DNA of 63,112 nt. It comes from a virus. The position numbers and the translations under genes are program-made. Positions within the stretch are counted from its first letter, which is position 1, and each line of letters starts with the position of its first letter. Of this stretch, positions 27,901 through 34,500 are shown in pieces. The stretch is taken from the IMG/VR virus record IMGVR_UViG_3300044988_000895, positions 1 through 63,112 of that record; one strand, given 5' to 3'. The notes beneath the pieces were generated by a model, which searched no databases, was not told the DNA's origin, and worked only from the letters and a program-made list of their open reading frames with translations.

Positions 27901-30850
27901 CTTCTTCTTTTTCTACTCTCATCATTTTTCCATCATGCTTCATTTGAACTTTTTCAGCCTTCATTTTTTTCTTTTGATGTTCTTCAATCTTGCGTTGAAG
28001 TCTGAAATCCACACCACTTCCTTCTGCTTCTGCTTTACTTTTCAAACCTGCCTTCATCTTTTCCAATCCGCTTTCCGATATTCCTCTTTTTTGTGCAGCA
28101 GCAATTTTTTCTGTATCTGAAATGCCAGCTGGTTTTGGTGGAGCAATCTTGGGAGCAGTAGTTCCTTCTCTAATGGATTTTTGTTCAAGCAATCTTTGCT
28201 TGAGTGCATCGTTAGCTTGTTTGTCTACTTTTCCAACAGTACTTGCCGGAATAGGAGGTGGTGTAGGCGTTGTTGGTGCTGTTGTTGGTTTAGCTTGCGT
28301 TAATGCAGCCATTGGATCTGCTTTGCCAGCTGTTGGTTTAGCTTGAGTCAATGCAGCCATTGGATCTGGTTTACCAGACGCTTGCGGTACTGGTGTCTTT
28401 CCTTTATCTCCCATGCAACAATTTTTAATTGTTTCATGAATTGCAAGAAGGATTTTTTCCAGATGTATATCATGGACGAATATAGATCCTCTTTTTAGAG
28501 CCTTTTCTGCCATTTCCCTTACTTTTGGATCAGAATGTTTTTTCATTTCTTCAAGAGATTTTTTATCAATTCTGAAATCACTAGAAGTATCTGATCCTTC
28601 TTTACCCCATCCTTTTGCCCAACTCCAAAATCGTTCTATATGTCTGCCCAATCCAACTACACCAGCCACAACAGCCAATAACGGAACAATTAATTTTCCA
28701 ATCCAAGAATTGAATATACTACTCAATCCATTTTGACTTAAATTTCTAAGCGTGTCATTGATTTCCATTAATGATTGGGCAGAAGATGACACAGGATCAA
28801 GTTGTGCTTTACTTGCAGTCGAAGCTTCTTGTTCTGCTTTTGTAATTTTCGCAGTAAGCTCACGAATTGCAGTTGGATCTTTTATTGCTTTTTCAATTTC
28901 ATCACTACTTATTTTAAGTTCTGCTTTTCCCGCATCTTTAAGTTGTTTATTTACTCCATCAAGTGCATTGGTGATTGCTCCTCTTGCAACATCAGTTTCA
29001 GATGTCCATGCTACACCTAAAGCTTTAAGATCACCTTCAAATGTACTTCTTTGTTTACTGAATTTTCCTAATGCTTCTCCCATATCTTTCGAAGAAGAAG
29101 CAGCTTTATCTATAGACGCTAACACTTCCATGGATTTGCTAAGTTTTAATTTTCTTTCTTCTTCTACAATTCCAGCCCTTTCCTCAAGCGTTAAATTCTT
29201 TTGTTTTTTCTTATTTAAATTATCTAATTTGTCTGATAATGTTTCACTTGATGCACCAACAGCTTCTAATGTATTTAACAATTCTCCAGCTTCCATACCA
29301 TAAGCAGCTTTAAGAGAAATATTCATTCTTGCTTTTGTGAAATCATCCATGTTTTCAAGACTAGCTCGCATTTCTTCGGCATTATTACCAGCAATGCCAA
29401 ATTGACCTGCTATACTTTTCATTCCTTGATATAAACCTTGTAAGCTCTTTTTATTCTTTAAAAGACTTCCACTTAAAAGTTCCGATGTCAATCCAACTCT
29501 ACTTGCACTTTGTGCAAGCAAAGTAAATGTTTCTGAATTTCCTTCTAATAATTTATTTGTAGATGATAACATCGTTAAAATTTGAGAACCATCAGCACCA
29601 AATTTCTTGAAATTAGCACCAAGTTCAATTATATTCTTATAACTCTGAGCAGTTAAATTTCCTGCTTTTTGCATGTTCTTTGAAAATTCTGCACTAGAGT
29701 CTATAACTCCCTTTAATTTGTCGCCAGTAAGACCAGTGAACCTAGCAACATCTCTCATCCCACGACCCATGTCAGCAACTTCAGCTGTATTCATGTGGAG
29801 ATCAGTCGCCATGGTTTGGAATGTATCTTTCAACGATTCAGCTTCCATTCCCAATTGCCGTTCTGTGTTTAATTGTGCGACAGTAATTTTTTGTGCTATT
29901 TTGGCATTTTTAATACCTATTTTCATAGTATCGATATAATTTTTTGCAAATACATCACGACTAACACCTGTTGCTTTTACTGTTTTACCAAAATCTTCAA
30001 AAGATTTATTTAATGATTTGCTATTTTTTGTTGCTCCTTCAATTTCATAAGCTATCGCTCTGGTTTGTTGTATGATTTCAATATCTTTTCTTATTAGCCC
30101 ATCAAGCATTTTGCCAAAAACTCCACCTGACAAACCAAGTAAACCTTCACTTATCCATCCTTCTATAGTCCTAGCAGTTTCTTTTCCTTGTCTTAACATT
30201 CTTCCATAAAAAGCTTTTTGTTGCTTTTCTGTTCTTTTAAATGCTGTTTCAATATCTTTTTCGCCACCACCACCGCCACCACCACCTTTGTCGCCACCGC
30301 CACCACCTTTGTCGCCACCGCCACCAGCATAATCCGCTGGTAATTTAAGTTCTGGAATGTCAGTTGTTACAACTCCCATTTTTTTTGCTATATTTTTTAA
30401 GTCTTTGCCAATATCTTTTAAAAGATGTTCGCAATGTATATCGTGAGTGTATATTGAACCTTTGTGAAGACCTTTTTTAGCCAAATCTTCCATTGATTTA
30501 AAAGCTTTATCATTGCTTTTATTTTTTTTGTCTTTTTTTTCTTTTGGATTTTTTTTATTTTCTTCTTTTGAATTTTTAATTTCTGTCAAAACACTAATCA
30601 TTTGTTTGATGTAATCTTTTTGTTCTTTTATGTCGTTGGAGAAACTTTTTGTATATTGTTCAAATAAAGATGTAAGTTTTGAAACTGAACCAGATGATGT
30701 AGATTCAGAAGATTTCCCACCAACAGTCTTAGCTTCACCAACTCCAACCTTTAATCCACTACTGAGCAATTCTTTAATTTGCCCCAAGGTCATATTTGAG
30801 GTGTTTTGACCTTGTATGAATCTTCCCAAACTATCTGTCATCTCTGCCAT
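18908..30850 (-). CDS. Giant tail tape measure protein (3980 aa)
   Basis: The gene position before the baseplate block, the extreme length and the composition identify the tape measure. The N-terminal 1000 residues hold polar helices, a poly-Gly/Asp-Lys stretch at about residues 177-197, and the two HDIH motifs at about 140 and 793. FGDTMATDLHMNTAEVADMG-type helical text around residues 340-380 (TMATDLHMNTAEVADMGRG) is the usual minor-tail TP901-like region. Residues about 1020-1690 contain many hydrophobic segments (for example ALVILGIGIVFLGSKLL), the membrane-active part. The rest is composed of tandem repeats of 83-87 residues. At 0.15 nm per residue of helix the protein predicts a tail near 600 nm. 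It starts without an obvious TAAATA but with aggaatttta before the ATG. Confidence 0.9.
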   Translation of the reverse strand: MAEMTDSLGRFIQGQNTSNMTLGQIKELLSSGLKVGVGEAKTVGGKSSESTSSGSVSKLTSLFEQYTKSFSNDIKEQKDYIKQMISVLTEIKNSKEENKKNPKEKKDKKNKSNDKAFKSMEDLAKKGLHKGSIYTHDIHCEHLLKDIGKDLKNIAKKMGVVTTDIPELKLPADYAGGGGDKGGGGGDKGGGGGGGGEKDIETAFKRTEKQQKAFYGRMLRQGKETARTIEGWISEGLLGLSGGVFGKMLDGLIRKDIEIIQQTRAIAYEIEGATKNSKSLNKSFEDFGKTVKATGVSRDVFAKNYIDTMKIGIKNAKIAQKITVAQLNTERQLGMEAESLKDTFQTMATDLHMNTAEVADMGRGMRDVARFTGLTGDKLKGVIDSSAEFSKNMQKAGNLTAQSYKNIIELGANFKKFGADGSQILTMLSSTNKLLEGNSETFTLLAQSASRVGLTSELLSGSLLKNKKSLQGLYQGMKSIAGQFGIAGNNAEEMRASLENMDDFTKARMNISLKAAYGMEAGELLNTLEAVGASSETLSDKLDNLNKKKQKNLTLEERAGIVEEERKLKLSKSMEVLASIDKAASSSKDMGEALGKFSKQRSTFEGDLKALGVAWTSETDVARGAITNALDGVNKQLKDAGKAELKISSDEIEKAIKDPTAIRELTAKITKAEQEASTASKAQLDPVSSSAQSLMEINDTLRNLSQNGLSSIFNSWIGKLIVPLLAVVAGVVGLGRHIERFWSWAKGWGKEGSDTSSDFRIDKKSLEEMKKHSDPKVREMAEKALKRGSIFVHDIHLEKILLAIHETIKNCCMGDKGKTPVPQASGKPDPMAALTQAKPTAGKADPMAALTQAKPTTAPTTPTPPPIPASTVGKVDKQANDALKQRLLEQKSIREGTTAPKIAPPKPAGISDTEKIAAAQKRGISESGLEKMKAGLKSKAEAEGSGVDFRLQRKIEEHQKKKMKAEKVQMKHDGKMMRVEKEEVKVGMPAADSSFLEDAISQIKNIKTEDLIKAGGILMALAAALVILGIGIVFLGSKLLKLTGLDLATVAETAAVVVAVGAAAGGIAYASLELLGKIEELKSSGFMEKFKGGNAKELLMVAGAVAILGPILIILGAAVIKAAQLITSKLDLDLSKILEVSAIVVALGVAAGGIAVASVELIEQLEKVNWESIDFANVLLGAAVLLVIGPAMVLLGAAIIKMSDLILGAFNLDLKTVIRVGATVAAIMLAAGLIALAAIAALPELFELGLFAELLLSNPLTLWTIGYGAAALLVLAPAIVLLGAAIIKMSDWILGAFNLDASTALKIGMTVAGVIAAAAIIAVAVLGAVAGLAGLGVLATTYPSWLWMMPLGAGALLVLTPAILMLAVAIIRMSEWLLGSFNLDASTAWEIGMTVAGVIAAAAVIAVAILGAVYGLTQLGVLASTYIAWGWMFLLGAGALLALTPVILTLASAVIKMSEGILGAFGLDSGKALEVAENVAGIIAAAALIAIGIIAAIAGLTYLGILATMVYTYAPLMLLGAAALLLLTRPIIALASNIISLADSVLGSSEIDPTKAKETTEAVASILNSAGDIAIGILSATAGLVALGSLVVYAGPLAGMLAVGALALLVLTPAILLLSGAILKMANALSFEKGQAEKIVENLDATLDATTSIALSIIKMANKLAIISVLAMSAIFLIPLLYLGSWALWALTLPIRSYVTAVTNFYDSLVEIISPKKAVEMGKGVSGIMGAVGTVTEEIMKAKDKLSNLSQYAGFFDFLIGNSLAKTMYAGGKVLRALMLPTAYYAISVVNFSRFLASIIEPKKATQMGKDVAELLAGIAAVTDEIMKVKDKLANFPEYGSFWNWLTNNKLPDQMWKGVATLLEIMNPTKMYVMAIVLFSRNIASIIDPRKATEMGRGVAEILAGVASVNEEIMKVKDKLINVPKHSGFWTWLRGIPLQETLREGVLALHEMMGPVTTYIQTIVAFSKRVGSVINPKLAKSMGQGVADIIDGCMVVTDAIYKAKDKLVNVPKYSKFWAWVSGGSLSEIMDQGVLALKDIMEPTKKYIESIVTFSKTVGSVINPKQAKEMGQGVADVIDGCMVVTDAIYKVKDKLKKVPMHSKFWEFFGGGTLQDSMNEGVYALNSMMAPVKNYAASIVKFSKSVGEVINPKQAKEMGQGIADILASIGQVSDEIIKAKDKILSVGGLTNAVKDFVKLYGAAIAFRIMGSGILSFTNAMVGVVKQIESKVDVETGKRLISVMKNVGELVSLTAQTVKDLNEKILPLTEAGWFSGSIVSQLNSAMPQFQSFFSTVPKFITDAIVKPMNTAFKDVQGLQDAGMKIKAIGILLSQVHPVIQQMQSKIVPYTESGFFNAAPIDKIKAGMDAMRNFFTEVASFITNGIVIPVTKNMASDDDLIDANLQLTRMAVVLGSAGRVIKGMMGVIAYMDPASFFSQAPVEKIMKNKDEFQRSFIAIAEFVKDGIVKPALSVGDSGQLKTAAERLCQTASIMRSTAIVLKSVDQTFGLMESKSIFSDSPITKIMKNKDEFQRTFLAISQFIRDGIVTPVLATFPDPSIMVSAAVIMQSMAKTISAVPPIIKNLAAAIGLMTESKSFFAKTPVETIMKNKDAFAKYFRTVAAFVRDAIVVEINTAFSDVPISKIVEATSILTNLSKIISIIPKVIKGVSDGLIPLVVSKDAIKKAPLKAISESKEDFANYFRETAAFLRDGVVMPILEEFPDASILAKATSIITMIAQLLPNIPRVINQTAQGLIPLVVSRDAMKKAPMKMIKSSKDIFSEYFVSVAEFLRDGIVTPILEVLPDTKTIAKATSIITMMAQLLPTIPRVINSLSSLLGLLDPKDCMKDSPMAMLAKNAIIFEIYFYTIATFLKEGIIEPILSGMVDSKDLQKANQAISNMDLVIREIPVFIQRLSDGLSSLMFSGYFDFAIFSAAKIVGAWFSGIAYALIDGIIIPLRLLPDDSELKEIITKLQSVTQIFGDIRQTLDSFAINLQPLTEGGFFTKSPIASLYSSAKIFAEYWSAITSFIANGIIKPISQLSPSAEIDESSNKLKKSTEIFGEIRNTIEFLTIALEPLTSGGIFSSSPIASLASSAQTFSTYWSAIATFIQTGIITPVNQMSGVEELKSTSQKLGVISSIINGVKGVIDSFSQQIQPLTGSWLQNIFNMSPMAYMLESAKNFASYWVSIASFIQIGIITPVSQMSSVEELKTTSQKLNIISNIINGVRGVIDSFSQQIQPLTGNWLQNIFNMSPMAYMLESAKNFASYWTGIAHFIQTGIIEPVNKMSSVDKLNEVMSKLNFVSGVLKAVRGVIDTFSEQIQPLTGNWLQTLLGISPIATMYESAKSFASYWTGIAHFIQVGIIEPVFKISGVDKLKEVIDKLNFVSGVLKAVRVVIDTFSEQIQPLTGNWLTRLFAISPIATMYESAKSFASYWTGIAHFIQVGIIEPVNKMSNVEKLTEVINKLNFVSGILKAVRVVIDTFSEQIQPLTGNWLSNIFVKSPIATMYESAKSFASYWAGIANFIQVGIIEPVNKMSNVEKLTEVMTKLTFVSGIFIGVRKVIDTFSEQIQPLTGSWLSNIFVKSPIATMYESAKSFASYWTGIANFIQIGIIEPVNRMSNVEKLTEVMTKLTFVSGILIGVRKVIDTFSEQIQPLTGSWLSNIFVKSPIATMYESAKTFASYWIGIANFINNGIIRPISTLPDASSLNEITKSLVVLPDILKEVYNVSASLSENIAPLTDGGWFTKSPIEKIYKSIKTFSSYWVGISSFLTNGIINPIMNNLPDSTELTEALTRIKLVADMLIEIQKAMFGMSNIMLNMSSMNLPGMNIDDISGLETQFGAMAKLTNAAGSQIGGLSASGGAMEANNPVATAIPPEPSMREKVQKEVVTSEPNSSTVSSPELTEIASEAVTQTELNEQMVELLTQIKDALGDTDNSTKSSAGGMGGDTEARKVRNKPFMNTKWAYGSFLQTGGKGVTNVGSGTK
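18909..18916 (-). promoter_or_regulatory. Late-promoter-like element ACTAAATA
   Basis: ACTAAATA on the minus strand overlaps the tape measure stop codon and lies ten bases before the ATG at 18898, with AAGG as ribosome site. It would give the post-tape-measure tail genes their own late transcript. Confidence 0.35.
19841..21583 (-). repeat. Seven 249-bp (83-residue) tandem repeats in the tape measure
   Basis: An anchor word (ttcgtacatg and its variants) occurs at 19841, 20090, 20339, 20588, 20837, 21086 and 21335, exactly 249 bp apart each time. Units code for the pattern SFSEQIQPLTG, then SPIATMYESAKSFASYW and GIIEPV. Neighbouring units are nearly identical at DNA level, which indicates recent duplication or gene conversion. 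A more diverged unit precedes at about 19592. Confidence 0.9.
24339..25904 (-). repeat. Six 261-bp (87-residue) tandem repeats in the tape measure
   Basis: Equivalent positions at 24339, 24600, 24861, 25122, 25383 and 25644 are 261 bp apart. Units code for the pattern KQAKEMGQGVADIIDG followed by AIYKVKDKL. This second family is distinct in sequence from the 249-bp family but has almost the same period. The 24600 and 24861 units are the most alike. Confidence 0.8.
26515..27270 (-). repeat. 252-bp (84-residue) hydrophobic repeats in the tape measure
   Basis: The word ctggag recurs at 26515, 26767 and 27019 (252 bp apart), with a diverged copy 261 bp further on. The units code for Ala/Leu/Ile/Val-rich segments such as LVLAPAIVLLGAAIIKMSD, followed by LGAFNLDASTALKIGMTVAG, each with about two potential membrane helices. 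Confidence 0.75.
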
Positions 30851-30909
30851 TAAAATTCCTACTGTATTTTGAGTTTTACTTAATAGATTGTCACTTTCTC
30901 AATTCGTAT

Positions 30910-31461
30910 CTAAATTACTGGCGTTGCTTCCGCTGCCGGGTTTGTTAGTCGGGTTATTTGTTCTCGAACAGACTTACGAATCGCTTCGACTTCTGAAGGA
31001 TTAATTGACCTTACTGAAGCGAGAACATTGAGTAGAAAAGCACAATCTAAAACCTTGATCTGCCTTATTCCACTTTTCTTATATTGTCTAAAGGCACTGA
31101 TCAGTGGTATATATTGCTTTTGTTTCAAAGAATCGTAGGTAAAATTAGTATTATTACAATTACTTTGAAGAAGATTTCTAATCTCATTAAAACTTAAGTA
31201 ATGTAAATTAACTCCTCGCAAATCAATTCTATTTTTCGTCTTAACCAAATAATCTCTATCGGTCACCAAAACCAATGGATAAGGATCATGATTTGGCTTG
31301 TTAAATGTGTAATTGAAAGCAATAAGTGTGCCTTTTTGAATTGTTTGATTCATCTTAACAATTGAAGGACCAAATTGATTTGCTGGCAATGTTCCACCAT
31401 ATATGCTTTTTCCAAAAGCACTGGCATTTAATTGAGCAGGTGTGAATAGGTTTGGGATCAT
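30910..31461 (-). CDS. Conserved-type virion or assembly protein (183 aa)
   Basis: Not identified by name. The centre, YPLVLVTDRDYL followed by RGVNLHYLSFNEIRNLL, is a pattern seen in structural proteins of T4-like phages. The N-terminus starts with MIPNLFTPAQ. The ATG at 31461 was preferred over one six bases earlier, because that one overlaps the CCTAAATA element and no Shine-Dalgarno site exists for either. It is the first gene of the minus-strand tape measure block. Confidence 0.65.
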   Translation of the reverse strand: MIPNLFTPAQLNASAFGKSIYGGTLPANQFGPSIVKMNQTIQKGTLIAFNYTFNKPNHDPYPLVLVTDRDYLVKTKNRIDLRGVNLHYLSFNEIRNLLQSNCNNTNFTYDSLKQKQYIPLISAFRQYKKSGIRQIKVLDCAFLLNVLASVRSINPSEVEAIRKSVREQITRLTNPAAEATPVI

Positions 31462-31466
31462 TGACA

Positions 31467-31474
31467 TATTTAGG
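31467..31474 (-). promoter_or_regulatory. Late-promoter-like element CCTAAATA (possible leaderless transcript)
   Basis: CCTAAATA on the minus strand is followed by five bases (TGTCA) and the ATG at 31461, with no Shine-Dalgarno site. In T4, transcription starts about six to seven bases after TATAAATA, so a transcript would begin at or next to the start codon. Confidence 0.45.
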
Positions 31475-31513
31475 ATTCTAAATTCAAAAACTATTATATT
31501 AAAAGAGGTAAAT

Positions 31514-31933
31514 ATGATTGATGAACTAATGAAGCAAACACTATATGAGGCACAAGAAATGTTTAGGCTTCATGGAGAAATGATACCGATTTTATTTATG
31601 AAACTTCTAAATGTAGAAGAAATGGTCATCGAATATCCAGATATGAATACACCTCAAGGAAATGCTGAAAGTATTACAAAAATAAAAAACATGATTGAAA
31701 GTGGCGAATTGTTAGAATATATTTTTATGACAGATGGTAAGCGAAAAAACAATCAGCTTTGCTTAGTGGTTATTCGGGCAAGTCACAAAAAAGAAACTCA
31801 ATATATTTGTTCTGTATATGAAGATGAGGATTATGAATTTTCTAGTTGGGAAATTTTTGATGGTAGCAAACTACATGCTAATAAAAATTCAATGAATAAC
31901 TTATTTGGCAGAGTTAATTGCAAATTTAATTAA
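31514..31933 (+). CDS. Hypothetical protein (139 aa)
   Basis: Not recognised. Begins MIDELMKQTLYEAQEMF with a helical N-terminus and continues as a mixed alpha/beta protein with QLCLVVIRASHKKETQYICSVY. The ATG at 31514 was chosen because it has an agaggtaaat ribosome site. An upstream in-frame start would overlap the divergent minus-strand gene. It is the first gene of the plus-strand block. Confidence 0.6.
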   Translation: MIDELMKQTLYEAQEMFRLHGEMIPILFMKLLNVEEMVIEYPDMNTPQGNAESITKIKNMIESGELLEYIFMTDGKRKNNQLCLVVIRASHKKETQYICSVYEDEDYEFSSWEIFDGSKLHANKNSMNNLFGRVNCKFN

Positions 31934-32067
31934 AAAATCCATAAGTCTAATGATTTCAATTACTTAAGAAAAATAAAAATAAACATAATTTTAAGTTACA
32001 GATTCAAAAAAAGTAATATACTAATTGTAGATTTGATTGTAGTTTTTTATTACAAAGGTATATTGCT

Positions 32068-32508
32068 ATGAAGTACAGATGCCCAAAATGTGATATAAGC
32101 CTAGAGTCTAATTATAGCAGATATTATGTTTGGAGATGCGAAGAATGTCTTCATAAGGCTCGTGGAATACATTGGGATGCTAATATGGTAGATTATTACC
32201 TAAAAGCCATTCCATTTTCTCCATTATTTTGGAAAAGATATATTTTTACGCCTTCGGATAGGACATATGACTTCAAATTTGAAGGTGGCGGTCCAGATGT
32301 AACTGCTTGTCCTTTTTGTGGCAGCGATGTCTATGGCAATAATGGCAGTACCAAAGATGGTTCTTGGCCATCTGTATGCAGTTCTTGTTGTCGTTCTTTG
32401 CCAATTCATCAATATAAAGAAAAAGAAACCAATATAGTTGAGGAAAATATTCCAGAACAAAAAAAACCAGATTATGAAAAGCTACGAAAGCTCATAAATA
32501 GACTATAA
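32068..32508 (+). CDS. Double zinc-ribbon protein (146 aa)
   Basis: Four cysteine pairs are visible: CPKC (residues 5-8) with CEEC (about 29-32), and CPFC (about 88-91) with CSSC (about 108-111). Each set is spaced like a zinc ribbon. The middle is aromatic-rich (PFSPLFWKRYIFTP) and the C-terminus is charged. Nucleic-acid or protein binding is likely. No enzyme motif was found. A ribosome site (aaaggtat) precedes the ATG, and the next gene follows 11 bp later. Confidence 0.65.
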   Translation: MKYRCPKCDISLESNYSRYYVWRCEECLHKARGIHWDANMVDYYLKAIPFSPLFWKRYIFTPSDRTYDFKFEGGGPDVTACPFCGSDVYGNNGSTKDGSWPSVCSSCCRSLPIHQYKEKETNIVEENIPEQKKPDYEKLRKLINRL

Positions 32509-32519
32509 GGAGGTAATGC

Positions 32520-33080
32520 ATGAATCAGCTTATAGAGAAAAATTTGAGCGATCTAATATCAAGTGTTGAAGGCAAAAATGTAGGCATTATTTCCGCCTTT
32601 CGTTCTGCCTATGATAAAAAAGAAAATCTAAGAAGGACTAAAGAGTTGCAAAATGATTTGAATCATGCTGGTCTTAGATTTACTAAACTGACAGGTCATT
32701 ATATTGAAGGTTTTGGATCGAAATCTGAAAAAGCACCAAAAAAAGAAATCTCTTTTCTTGTTTTTGCCGATAAAAATGATGATGACAAAGGGCTTGAGCA
32801 AATAATGAAAGAATTAGGCGAAAAATACAACCAAGATTCAATTATATTCAAGCCATTTGATAGTGATAGTGCCACTTTAATTGGAACATCTAAACATGAT
32901 GAATACGGAAATAAGATAGTATTTCCCGGATTCAAAAAAGAAATTGAATTGGGCGAATTCAAGCCCGATAAAATGGGAGATTTTTATTCCAGAATGAAAG
33001 GCAGAAATTTTGTTTTTGAATCTTTTGTCTTTCAGCCTTTTTCTTTGTTTGTTGAGAACAAAGATAGAATTCGAGCATAA
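32520..33080 (+). CDS. DUF3293-like protein (186 aa)
   Basis: The stretch NVGIISAFRSAYDKKENLRRTKELQNDL, then TKLTGHYIEGFG and EISFLVFAD, resembles DUF3293 proteins in order and spacing, including the opening SAFR in place of the usual TAWN and the G-H/Y-x-EG turn. The function of that family is unknown. A very strong ribosome site (taaggaggt) overlaps the previous stop codon, so the gene is translationally coupled and probably well expressed. Confidence 0.55.
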   Translation: MNQLIEKNLSDLISSVEGKNVGIISAFRSAYDKKENLRRTKELQNDLNHAGLRFTKLTGHYIEGFGSKSEKAPKKEISFLVFADKNDDDKGLEQIMKELGEKYNQDSIIFKPFDSDSATLIGTSKHDEYGNKIVFPGFKKEIELGEFKPDKMGDFYSRMKGRNFVFESFVFQPFSLFVENKDRIRA

Positions 33081-33083
33081 CAA

Positions 33084-33431
33084 ATGCCTGTAAAACAATT
33101 GTATCTTTGCAGTTCCTGCAAAAAATCTGGTGTTAGAAGCATCAGATCAAAAGTTTTTGAATCATTTTTTTGCCCAAAATGCAAAAAAGATACAACTCTA
33201 TTTTTGCCGAAAGAGAAATTTGTGAATCAAGATATTATCCCAATGGAAAATAAAATTAAAAGTGTAATCAAAGAAGAAAATCACACTATAGTCGAAGAAG
33301 AAAAATGCATTGAAATTAAAAATTCAGATTTAATCAAAGAAAATGGAACACATATGTTTTCAATAAGAGATGTTGTGACATTTATGCTTGGATTCATTAT
33401 CGCCTTATTTTTAATGAAATTTTGTTTGTAA
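33084..33431 (+). CDS. Zinc-ribbon protein with C-terminal membrane anchor (115 aa)
   Basis: An N-terminal zinc ribbon is formed by CSSC (residues 9-12) and CPKC (about 30-33), followed by an acidic and lysine-rich linker and a C-terminal hydrophobic helix (VVTFMLGFIIALFLMKFCL). This suggests a tail-anchored inner-membrane protein with its metal-binding head in the cytoplasm. The ATG lies three bases after the previous stop. The role is unknown. Confidence 0.6.
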   Translation: MPVKQLYLCSSCKKSGVRSIRSKVFESFFCPKCKKDTTLFLPKEKFVNQDIIPMENKIKSVIKEENHTIVEEEKCIEIKNSDLIKENGTHMFSIRDVVTFMLGFIIALFLMKFCL

Positions 33432-33444
33432 TTCTACATAAAAT

Positions 33445-34008
33445 ATGAAAATAAAAACATTACTTGGCGAACCAAGATTGAATCGCCTTAGAATTTACAC
33501 ACAAATGACCAATTGTATTTCTGGATCTATCGCAGAAATCGGTGTATATAAAGGTGGAAGTGCTTTGTGTATTGCAAGACATAAAGCAAAAGAAAGAAAA
33601 TTTTATTGCTTTGATACATTCGAAGGAATGCCACCAACCAATAAAGAATTTGATAATCATCATAAAGAAAAAGATTTCAATGACACTGATTATTCTTCAA
33701 TCAAAGAAGTTTTGGAAAAATTCCAAGAAACAAAAGTTTTTAAAGGTAAATTTCCAGAATTTAATTCAGAAGTTATAATAAATGAAAAATTTTCAATGGT
33801 TCATATAGATGTTGATATCTATCAAAGCTACAAGGATTGTCTTGAATTTTTTTATCCAAGAATGGTTTCTGGTGGAATCATGACTTTCGATGATTATAAT
33901 CAAAAAACATGCTTGGGAGCAAAGAAGGCAGTAGATGAATTTTTTCAAGATAAAAAAGAATCATTAATTTGGACTCTTTCATCTCAAATAAGCATTGTCA
34001 AACAATAA
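33445..34008 (+). CDS. TylF/macrocin-type SAM-dependent O-methyltransferase
   Basis: Motifs appear in family order. SIAEIGVYKGGSALCIAR is the S-adenosylmethionine binding loop, FYCFDTFEGMP is the characteristic TylF segment, and FSMVHIDVDIYQSYKDCLEFFYPRM followed by GGIMTFDDYN carries the metal-binding acidic residues. TylF relatives methylate hydroxyls of sugars in antibiotics and surface glycans. At 187 residues it is shorter than TylF itself but complete across these motifs. It would fit phage- or host-glycan modification together with the sugar genes further on. Confidence 0.8.
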   Translation: MKIKTLLGEPRLNRLRIYTQMTNCISGSIAEIGVYKGGSALCIARHKAKERKFYCFDTFEGMPPTNKEFDNHHKEKDFNDTDYSSIKEVLEKFQETKVFKGKFPEFNSEVIINEKFSMVHIDVDIYQSYKDCLEFFYPRMVSGGIMTFDDYNQKTCLGAKKAVDEFFQDKKESLIWTLSSQISIVKQ

Positions 34009-34485
34009 TTACAATTTATTGAATATCAAGCTGCTATAATCGGACCCGCCAGTTTTAAGAACATAACCACTATCTGGTTTTGTTCCTGCAAGTTCTTCTT
34101 CTGCTTTTCCAGTCAATTCAAAAAATCTATTGATTTCTCTTTTGACATTTTCGCTAACTCTTTTAGCTGCTTCATCTGATTCAATGTTGTCGCTCATGTG
34201 ATCAGCGAACATTTTTTCTAAATCAAGAGAATATGCTTTTCCAAATGGCTGTGTGTCTTCGGCATTTTGAATTTTATAGGCATAAGTGTCTCCTATTGGA
34301 TAAACCCTAATTCCTTCAAAAGTAAAATTTTCATTTGGAGCATAAACAAAAAGATAAGGATCATCTTCGGACAAAAAAGATTTTACCTTTAAAGAATCTT
34401 TTCCAGACTTTAAAATCTTCTCAATTAATTTTAAATGATCTCTAGATTCTCTCTCACGATGATTAACAAATTCATTAAATTGCAT
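34009..34485 (-). CDS. Hypothetical protein with packaging-signal-like N-terminus (158 aa)
   Basis: Begins MQFNEFVNHRERESRDHL, which matches the M-x-F-x-x-[FW] signal seen in several proteins of the window. The remainder is alpha/beta (SEDDPYLFVYAPNENFTFEGI, then a helical region) with no known motif. A good aaggag ribosome site stands before the ATG. It follows the metallopeptidase gene on the same strand with a 15-bp gap, so the two may be co-packaged. Confidence 0.6.
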   Translation of the reverse strand: MQFNEFVNHRERESRDHLKLIEKILKSGKDSLKVKSFLSEDDPYLFVYAPNENFTFEGIRVYPIGDTYAYKIQNAEDTQPFGKAYSLDLEKMFADHMSDNIESDEAAKRVSENVKREINRFFELTGKAEEELAGTKPDSGYVLKTGGSDYSSLIFNKL

Positions 34486-34500
34486 TATAATCTCCTTAAA

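Noticed and set aside
19596-29939. Many plus-strand frames of 60-318 codons inside the tape measure
   Set aside because: They lie opposite a single uninterrupted 3980-codon gene, repeat with its period, and lack ribosome sites.
31442-31513. Upstream in-frame start for the 31514 gene
   Set aside because: It would overlap the divergent gene and lacks a ribosome site, while 31514 has agaggta.
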